A DNA stretch of 13,526 nucleotides from DATJFH01 sp035495815 (GTDB taxonomy: Bacteria; Acidobacteriota; Terriglobia; Bryobacterales; Bryobacteraceae), in the NCBI GenBank assembly GCA_035495815.1, contig DATJFH010000243.1, positions 1 to 13,526 on the forward strand. The letters are read 5' to 3'. The notes below the pieces were generated by a model, which was given only the letters and a program-made list of their open reading frames with translations, was not told the origin of the DNA and made no database searches. The translations under genes and the position numbers were made by a program. Of the stretch, positions 7,250 through 13,526 are shown in pieces (position 1 is the first letter of the stretch; each line of letters opens with the position of its first letter).

Positions 7250-9396
7250 TGTGCGCGGGCTTCGGCTTCCTGCGAAGCGCGGATCTTCCTCTTCCAGCGC
7301 TGCGCCTCCTGATGATTGGGAGAGTCCGCCAGGATTTGATCGACAAGCTGCATCGCCTGCCGGTAGTTTCCATCTTCCCAAAGCGCGTTCACGCGCGTGC
7401 GGAGGATTCGGTCGGCAGGGGAAGGAGCGCTGGCCGGGGGCTCGCCGGAGCGAGGATTTTGCGCGGCGGGAGGCGCTTGGGAATCCGACAGCTGCGCCCG
7501 GAGCAGGGCCGCCTCGCTTGCCAGCCCGGGGACGGTGACCCCGGCGAGCTCCTTCCGGGCAGCGTCGAGATGCGGCTGCCAATCGGAGGCGGGGCGTCCG
7601 GCCTTTCGGGCCGCGTGGGCAAGGGCGAGTTCGAGGCGCGCCGTCTCGAGGTGCGCGGCGGAAATGCGCGGCGAGGCGGGGAATCGCGCGACATAGTCTT
7701 TCCAGCGCTGAATCTGGGCGCTCCACTCCGGCTCCCCGGCCGATTCAGGCGGCGCGAACAACTCGACGATCGAAAAGCCGCTCTCCGGAGTTGCGCCCGA
7801 CCAGTTCGTCAGATCGGCGGTCCGGACAAAGCCGACCGGCCCCGGACGGCCGCCTGCAACGGGCTGTACCTTCGAGAAGGCCCGGTCCGCCGTGGACGGA
7901 ATCACGATCACATTGACAGCCTGTCCCGGCTTGAGAACCGAGAGCTGTTTCGACGACGGATCGGCCGCGCTCAGAAGCGCGCTCCCCGCGGGGCCGATGG
8001 TGGCGGTGGCCGCGGACGGCTCGAATTTCCCGGCCCCGGACGGCGTGTCCACGCGATTCCGGAGCCAATACGAAATCAGCAGCAGGACCAGGACACCCGC
8101 TACCATGGCCGCCAGCGTCACCGGGTTGGTCTTCCTGGATGCAGCCGGAGGAGGCGCCGGCGGCGACTGCCTTACCGGTGGGGACAGGTTGGGCAGGGGA
8201 GGCGTCCGGCTGACGTAAGGCGCGGGCGCGCTGACGGCCGGAGCAATCGCGGCGGCAGGCTCCGGTGCGGGTACCGCCGCCGCGACTGCGCGGACCGCGG
8301 AGCTGAGGGTGATGCCGTTCAGGCGGGCGTCGCAATCGGAGACCGCGAGCGTGAACCGGCCGTCGGCGGCGGCGAGGGCCCGCATCAGGTCCAGCGCGGA
8401 GCGGGCGGCAGCGTAATCACGCCGGTCCAGAGCCTCGTCGAAAGCGCTCACGATGCGCAGGAACTCCGCCAGCCGCTGTTCTCCATCGCCGTTGGCGGAA
8501 ACCGGCGGACCGGATTGCGCCGCCGGCGTTTCGCGGGCGCGCGTGGGAGCCGCGGGAATCATTGCCGGGGCAGGCGCCGGAGCGGGTGTACTGTCGGGAA
8601 GCGTTTCCAGTATGGCGCGCAATCCGGCGGCCAGCTCTCCTCCGCTCTGCACGCGCCGGGCAGGATCCTTGTCGAGTACCCGGAACAGCAGCGCCTCGAG
8701 CGCCTCGGGGACCTGCGGGTCCCGCTTCCTCAGACTGTCCGGAGGGGACGCCACGATGCGGCGCGGGATGAACTCGTCCTGAAAGGGATGCGCGTGAACC
8801 AGAAACTCGCAAAAGACGATGGCCGCCGAGAACAGGTCCGACCGGCTGTCGCACTTGCCTCCGCGGATCTGCTCCGGCGCCATGTAGTTGGGACTGCCGA
8901 GCACCTTCCCGGCCATCGTCAGGTTGGAAGTCGGCATCCGCGCGATTCCGAAGTCGAGCACCTTGACCCGGTGATCGTCGCAGACAAATATATTGCTGGG
9001 CTTGATGTCGCGATGGACGAGCTGTTGCCGGTGCGCGTGATCGAGGGCTTCGCAGACCTGCGCCATGAGCTCGATCTTCGCGTCCAGGCTCATGGGGCGG
9101 TTCTCCCGCATCATCCGGCGCAGGTCGCAGCCGGTGAGCAGCTCCATGGCGATGTAAACGCTGCCGCCGGCTTCTCCCAGGTCGTAAACGGTAATGATGT
9201 TGGGGTGGGTCAGGCGGGCGCAGGCCCGTGCTTCCCGGTAGAATCTTTCCTTGAGCTCGGAGTCCAGATCGGCCTCGGTCCGGAGCACCTTGAGGGCGAC
9301 TTCCCGGTCCAGAACCTGATCCTTTGCCCGGTAGATCGTACCCATACCACCGGCTCCAATCTCGGCGATCAACTCGTATTTTCCGATGGGCTTCAT
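7246..9396 (-). CDS. Transmembrane Hanks-type Ser/Thr protein kinase (PknB/PpkA-like)
   Basis: This 716-residue kinase is complete. The cytoplasmic catalytic domain spans residues 7-264. It has the glycine loop GAGGMG (14-19), Lys36 in VALKVL, Glu55 in the C-helix, HRDIKPSN (128-135) with catalytic Asp130, DFG (148-150) and APE (173-175), so it should be active. A proline/alanine-rich juxtamembrane region follows and contains a short helical segment at about 304-362. One transmembrane helix lies at about 425-445 (VTLAAMVAGVLVLLLISYWL). The outer part has an SH3-like beta segment at about 460-535 (LKPGQAVNVIVI, GPVGFVRTADL) and a TPR-like helical end (NYRQAMQLVDQILADSPNHQEAQRW). The gene starts 21 nt after the PP2C gene and overlaps the next gene by 4 nt. 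No clear Shine-Dalgarno is visible, which fits translation following on from the phosphatase. A PpkA-like role in type VI secretion is inferred from the neighbouring VgrG. Confidence 0.93.
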   Translation of the reverse strand: MKPIGKYELIAEIGAGGMGTIYRAKDQVLDREVALKVLRTEADLDSELKERFYREARACARLTHPNIITVYDLGEAGGSVYIAMELLTGCDLRRMMRENRPMSLDAKIELMAQVCEALDHAHRQQLVHRDIKPSNIFVCDDHRVKVLDFGIARMPTSNLTMAGKVLGSPNYMAPEQIRGGKCDSRSDLFSAAIVFCEFLVHAHPFQDEFIPRRIVASPPDSLRKRDPQVPEALEALLFRVLDKDPARRVQSGGELAAGLRAILETLPDSTPAPAPAPAMIPAAPTRARETPAAQSGPPVSANGDGEQRLAEFLRIVSAFDEALDRRDYAAARSALDLMRALAAADGRFTLAVSDCDARLNGITLSSAVRAVAAAVPAPEPAAAIAPAVSAPAPYVSRTPPLPNLSPPVRQSPPAPPPAASRKTNPVTLAAMVAGVLVLLLISYWLRNRVDTPSGAGKFEPSAATATIGPAGSALLSAADPSSKQLSVLKPGQAVNVIVIPSTADRAFSKVQPVAGGRPGPVGFVRTADLTNWSGATPESGFSIVELFAPPESAGEPEWSAQIQRWKDYVARFPASPRISAAHLETARLELALAHAARKAGRPASDWQPHLDAARKELAGVTVPGLASEAALLRAQLSDSQAPPAAQNPRSGEPPASAPSPADRILRTRVNALWEDGNYRQAMQLVDQILADSPNHQEAQRWKRKIRASQEAEARAQ

Positions 9397-9417
9397 GGAG
9401 CTATGTCGTTCAATGCC

Positions 9418-10206
<789 letters not shown>

Positions 10207-10211
10207 TCGTA

Positions 10212-10230
10212 GGTCCGTCTCGTGCGGACC
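10212..10230 (-). repeat. Inverted repeat over the PP2C translation start region
   Basis: GGTCCG (10212-10217) and CGGACC (10225-10230) are perfect mirror images with a 7-nt loop. The pair begins 5 bp before the PP2C start codon. In the leftward mRNA the hairpin would occupy the place where a ribosome binding site should be, so it could damp initiation. Equally it could be a small operator in DNA. Confidence 0.4.
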
Positions 10231-10231
10231 C

Positions 10232-10291
10232 TGTACATGCTGTTCTGTTCTACTTTACTCTACTGGCGCGAAAGCGTCTCCAGTGTACAAT
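10232..10291. promoter_or_regulatory. Divergent promoter region with paired TGTACA sites and a pentamer repeat tract
   Basis: The 93-bp space between the phosphatase start and the methyltransferase-like gene must hold promoters for both operons. TGTACA occurs at 10232-10237 and again at 10284-10289, 52 bp apart, close to five helical turns. Between them, 10240-10264 reads as five degenerate 5-base units (CTGTT, CTGTT, CTACT, TTACT, CTACT), an AT-richer tract than its surroundings. TACAAT at 10286-10291 matches a sigma-70 -10 box for the rightward operon, but I find no good -35 box 16-18 bp before it. If it is used, transcription would start next to the ATG at 10300. These are visual matches only. 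Confidence 0.35.
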
Positions 10292-10299
10292 GGGTGCCT

Positions 10300-11427
10300 A
10301 TGAGTGCCCCGGAGGGAGAGCAGCGCTGCCAGGGCGTATGCAACCCAGGACGGCCCGCGAACGATAAGCGCCTGCGCCCGGATTACTACGACAAGGATTA
10401 TCTCCCCAAAGGCTCCCGCCCCCTGGTCAATACCGACGCCCGCATCATCGTCGCCGACGGGCGGACGTTCTTCGTCATCAACGAGGATTACAACTCCCAC
10501 ATTCCGGCCTACATCGCCAGGGCGGAAGGACTGGTTGCCACTACCCTGGTAATGGACCCGGCGGAACGCGCGGACTACCGGAACCTGGCGACCGACTGGG
10601 AAGTGCAGAACAGTCCCATCTGCGTCGCGTCGCACTCCTACCAGCCCGTGCTCGATGAAGCGAACCAGGTGCTGTGGTATTCCCGGGTCGAATGGAGCTC
10701 CGGGGTGGCGTTCCTCAAGCTCTACAGCATCGAGGGAAAAGAAACCTTCGCGCAATCGATCGCGGAAAAGGCGCTCGAGAGCGACATCATCGGCAACGAG
10801 CTGGTGGCGGCGGTCGCGACCCTGGGAGGCTCGCTGCTGGTCCGGTCCCTGGCGCGGGTGGCGATTTCGTCCGGATCGCGCTTCCTCGGCACGGCCATCG
10901 CGGAGACCTCCATCGACGCCGCGCGCGGCGTGACCACGGCGGCGCTGAAGGTGACCTTTCTGGCGCTGCGCGGGATCCGGGCGCGGGCGCTGGTCGGGAT
11001 CTTCAACCTGCGCGGATTGAAGGTGGTCGTGAACATCGGCGGCACGGCGGCCAAGCACGAGCTGCTGCAGGGTCCGCAGATCGCCGTGAACAACCTGCTG
11101 CAGGGCATCAAGCGTACCATTCCCAACCTCATCAAGTCCGATGGCGAGGCCATCGGCTCGCTGTTCGGCAAGAAAACGGTGGACAAGATCATTTCCAACC
11201 GCCTGCCGACCAGCGTCAATACCGACCTGATCGCCAAGGGCGCGGCCGACGTGCTGAAAGACGGAGGACAACTGGAAATGAATTTCTTCACGACTGAAGC
11301 TGAGTTTATGGAAAAGTTCGCCGAGCAGTTGACGAAAAACGGTTTCAAAAACGTGAAGATCGGCTCGGGTCCTCCGTTTCCCGGGGCGCGGCCCATCCCC
11401 AACGGCAGCATCACGGCGATCCGGTAG
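10300..11427 (+). CDS. Putative VgrG-linked effector with C-terminal SAM-methyltransferase-like domain
   Basis: From ATG 10300 the product is 375 residues. Residues 1-160 contain no motif I know. Residues 165-235 are rich in Ala, Gly, Leu and Val, with hydrophobic stretches separated by single arginines (LVAAVATLGGSLLV, LGTAIAETSIDAARG), resembling the membrane-active or linker regions of polymorphic toxins. Residues 241-354 follow the order of a class I SAM-methyltransferase. VVVNIGG (242-248) with Glu254 and AVNN (262-265) recall motif I and the acidic/Asn loop. SDGEAIGSLFGKKTVDKIISNRLP (280-303) recalls the aspartate strand. AADVLKDGGQLEMNF (315-329) recalls the 'VLkpGG' strand, and a GF.NV.I strand follows. 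The glycine motif is degenerate. A frame-compatible GTG at 10222 exists but would read through the promoter region. VgrG starts 14 bp downstream, so this is probably its cargo or adaptor. Confidence 0.62.
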   Translation: MSAPEGEQRCQGVCNPGRPANDKRLRPDYYDKDYLPKGSRPLVNTDARIIVADGRTFFVINEDYNSHIPAYIARAEGLVATTLVMDPAERADYRNLATDWEVQNSPICVASHSYQPVLDEANQVLWYSRVEWSSGVAFLKLYSIEGKETFAQSIAEKALESDIIGNELVAAVATLGGSLLVRSLARVAISSGSRFLGTAIAETSIDAARGVTTAALKVTFLALRGIRARALVGIFNLRGLKVVVNIGGTAAKHELLQGPQIAVNNLLQGIKRTIPNLIKSDGEAIGSLFGKKTVDKIISNRLPTSVNTDLIAKGAADVLKDGGQLEMNFFTTEAEFMEKFAEQLTKNGFKNVKIGSGPPFPGARPIPNGSITAIR

Positions 11428-11441
11428 AAACGGCGGCGTTC

Positions 11442-13523
11442 ATGGCGGACCTTCATACTGACGACAACCGGCTGCTGTCTATCAAGACCGTCCTGCCGGC
11501 CAATACCCTGCTAGTCAATCGCTTTTCGGCCAATGAGCGACTTTCGCGGCTGTTCAGCTTCGACATCGAACTGATGGCGCCTCTGGAAAAGGCGGCGGAC
11601 GTCAAGCCGGCCGAGCTGATCGGCTCCGCCGCGGCTGTGCGTCTGGAGACCCCGGACGGCGACGGGCGATTCTTCCATGGCGTCTTCAGCCGCTTTCAGG
11701 AAGGCTCCGAAGACACGCAGTTCCGCTTCTACCGCGCCGAGCTGTCGCCCAAACTCTGGCTGCTGACTCTAACCACCGATTGCCGCGTCTTCGAGAACAA
11801 GAACGCGCTCGACATCGTCACCGACATCCTCCGCGAGCAGGGCCAGCTCGATTTCCTGGACTTCACCACCCGCTCCTACGCCCGATGGGACTGCTGTATG
11901 CAATACCGCGAGACGATGTTCAATTTCATCTCGCGGCTGCTGGAGCACGAGGGCATCTTCTACTTTTTCCAGCACCAGGCGGACAAGCACATCCTCTGCT
12001 TCGCCGACCAGCTCGCCGGCTCCTATGACAGCGGCAACTCGCCTGTGATTCAGTTCCTGCCCGGCACCAGCCCCAGCACCGGGCAGCAGGTGATGACGTC
12101 CTGGAACCGGTCCACCCTGCTTACTCCGGGAAAGTTCACCACGCGCGACTTCCACTACGGAACACCCAAGAACACGCTGGAGTTCAGCGAGCAGACCGTC
12201 AAGCCCCTGGGAGGGAATTCCAAATTCGAAGTCTACGAATTCCCGGGCGAGCACGCTGTGCCTTTCAACGAGAAGGCCCGTTTCGGGGAAGCCACCCCCG
12301 AGGGCGAGCGCGTGGCCCGAAACCGCATGGAGGAGGAGGAGACGCCCCAGATCACCTTCGCCGGGGAATCGCGCTTCCCGCTCTATAAAGCGGGCTTCAA
12401 ATTCCTGCTGCTGAACCATCCCACGCTCGACGGGACTTTCGTGCCGATCAGCATTCAGCATTCCGTCGAGCAGTCCGGCTCCCATTTCCACGAGGAGGCG
12501 GTGCTGCACGCCTACGTCTGCGCCATCACCTGCGCCAAGTTCGGCAATCCTTATCGCCCGCCCCGCCTGGCTCTGCGGCCGGTGATGCAGGGACCCCAGA
12601 CGGCAACCGTGGTGGGGCCGGCCGGAAAGGAGATCCACACCGACGAGTTCGGACGGATCAAAGTCCAGTTCCCGTGGGACCGGCGCAAGCAGGGGCTCGG
12701 GTGTTTCGTGCGCGTCGCCCAGACGTGGGCGGGTCCGCGCTGGGGCGCGCAGTTCATCCCCCGCATCGGTCACGAAGTGCTGGTCGATTTCATCGAAGGC
12801 GACCCGGACCAGCCCATCGTGATCGGCTCGGTGTACAACGGCGTCAACCAGTTCCCGTACGATTTGCCCGCCCACCAGACGCAGAGCGGCATCAAGAGCC
12901 GCAGCACGCCGGACGGAACTCCTGCGCAATTCAATGAAATTCGCTTCGAAGACCAGAAGGGACAAGAGCTGCTGGTGATTCACGCCCAGCAGACCAAGAG
13001 CGAGAGCGTGGAGGGCAACAGCTTCGAATCGGTGGGCGGCGACCGCGAATCGGAAGTCGGCTGTAACCGCATCGACGTGGTGGACAAGCTCAAGATCAGC
13101 TACGTCAAGGAAAGCCGCCTCGACGCTGTGGAAGAGCACTTCTTCATGAAGGTGGTCGGGGACAGGATGGAGAAGACGACGGGCGACCATGTGTACGAGG
13201 TCACCGGCCAGCTTCATATCACCGGGACGCTGGGCATCGTGATCGAATCCCCGCTGCAGATTTCGTTGAAAGTGGGCGCGAATTTCGTGGACATCAGTCC
13301 GGCGGGGGTGACCATCGTGGGGACGGCCGTCCTGATCAACAGCGGCGGCAAGGCGGGCGAGGGCAAACCCTTCAAGCCGCCCAGCGCGTACGGCGGCGAC
13401 CTGGCGATTTTCGAAACCGAGCCGGAACCCGCCGATCCGGATCCGGCGGCCCCTCCCTTCGAGCCGGCTCCGAACCCCAACCCGCTGCCCCCGCCTCCTC
13501 CGCCGCCGCTCGGAGGCACATAG
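11442..13523 (+). CDS. vgrG: VgrG (TssI) type VI secretion spike protein with proline-rich tail
   Basis: This 693-residue protein has the full VgrG layout. A gp27-like base covers residues about 1-380, including the conserved VNRFSANERLSRLFSFDIEL near the start and the CMQYRETMFNFISRLLEHEGIFYFF block. A gp5-like OB-fold spans about 385-480, with EFGRIKVQFPWD (402-413) and the IGHEVLVDFIEGDPDQPIVIGSVYN signature. A beta-helical needle follows from about 521, with short V-G-based repeats (SVEGNSFESVGGDRESEVG, VVGDRMEKTTGDH), and ends in FVDISPAGVTIVGTAVLINSGG. Residues 658-693 are an acidic then proline-rich tail (ETEPEPADPDP, then runs of Pro). VgrG trimers tip the contractile tube and carry effectors. 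The gene begins 14 bp after the putative effector gene and is surely co-transcribed with it. The tail may bind a PAAR protein or cargo. Only 3 bp follow the stop, so any downstream partner is unseen. Confidence 0.93.
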   Translation: MADLHTDDNRLLSIKTVLPANTLLVNRFSANERLSRLFSFDIELMAPLEKAADVKPAELIGSAAAVRLETPDGDGRFFHGVFSRFQEGSEDTQFRFYRAELSPKLWLLTLTTDCRVFENKNALDIVTDILREQGQLDFLDFTTRSYARWDCCMQYRETMFNFISRLLEHEGIFYFFQHQADKHILCFADQLAGSYDSGNSPVIQFLPGTSPSTGQQVMTSWNRSTLLTPGKFTTRDFHYGTPKNTLEFSEQTVKPLGGNSKFEVYEFPGEHAVPFNEKARFGEATPEGERVARNRMEEEETPQITFAGESRFPLYKAGFKFLLLNHPTLDGTFVPISIQHSVEQSGSHFHEEAVLHAYVCAITCAKFGNPYRPPRLALRPVMQGPQTATVVGPAGKEIHTDEFGRIKVQFPWDRRKQGLGCFVRVAQTWAGPRWGAQFIPRIGHEVLVDFIEGDPDQPIVIGSVYNGVNQFPYDLPAHQTQSGIKSRSTPDGTPAQFNEIRFEDQKGQELLVIHAQQTKSESVEGNSFESVGGDRESEVGCNRIDVVDKLKISYVKESRLDAVEEHFFMKVVGDRMEKTTGDHVYEVTGQLHITGTLGIVIESPLQISLKVGANFVDISPAGVTIVGTAVLINSGGKAGEGKPFKPPSAYGGDLAIFETEPEPADPDPAAPPFEPAPNPNPLPPPPPPPLGGT

Positions 13524-13526
13524 CGC

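Noticed and set aside
7250..7726. N-terminal extension of the PEGA protein up to 7726
   Set aside because: It overlaps the kinase gene in another frame, is Arg/Pro rich, and would bury the clear signal peptide that follows ATG 7249.
10240..10264. Pentamer tract as a phase-variable repeat
   Set aside because: Only five units and most are imperfect, so slippage is unlikely; kept only as part of the control-region observation.
10222..10299. GTG 10222 as the start of the putative effector, with a hydrophobic MRTLYMLFCSTLLYW leader as a signal peptide
   Set aside because: It would translate the shared promoter region including the pentamer tract and the TACAAT box, has no ribosome site, and cargo of VgrG is not expected to carry a Sec signal.
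11769..13217. A 482-codon minus-strand open frame opposite vgrG
   Set aside because: Antisense artefact of high-GC codon use; the plus strand encodes unmistakable VgrG motifs along the whole length.

Overview
This 13.5-kb window is GC-rich, densely coded chromosomal DNA, most likely from an Acidobacteriota bacterium of the Solibacter/Bryobacter type. The main clue is a full-length, 856-residue MacB/FtsX-type permease with duplicated modules and no ATPase gene beside it. That is the architecture known as ADOP (acidobacterial duplicated orphan permease). The exported SGNH-like protein and the kinase/PEGA-domain proteins fit the same group. The lineage is an inference from gene content; there is no rRNA or tRNA in the window.

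Left part (1-5970), apparently ordinary accessory genes: the N-terminal 298 residues of a secreted beta-propeller protein (minus strand, running off the left edge); a stand-alone histidine phosphotransfer (HPt) protein (plus strand) whose start may be disturbed by a one-base indel; an unrecognised membrane protein with about six helices (plus); the ADOP permease (minus, GTG start); and, divergent from it, an exported protein with SGNH-hydrolase-like motif spacing (plus).

Right part (5978-13523), which reads as one functional neighbourhood built on a divergent promoter region at 10207-10299. Leftward runs a compact three-gene operon: PP2C phosphatase, a transmembrane Hanks-type Ser/Thr kinase, and an exported PEGA plus LolA-like protein whose ATG overlaps the kinase stop (ATGA). 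Rightward runs a two-gene operon: a 375-residue protein with a C-terminal SAM-methyltransferase-like domain, then, 14 bp later, a VgrG spike protein with a proline-rich tail. A kinase/phosphatase pair beside VgrG recalls PpkA/PppA control of type VI secretion (T6SS). The gene directly before vgrG is in the usual place for a cargo effector or adaptor.

The most interesting hypothesis is therefore a T6SS (or related contractile injection) cargo island, in which a methyltransferase-fold protein is loaded on a proline-tailed VgrG under phospho-control by the divergent operon. No sheath, tube, baseplate or ClpV gene and no recognisable immunity gene lies inside the window, so this stays an inference. 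I saw no tRNA, rRNA, CRISPR array, transposase or convincing rho-independent terminator.
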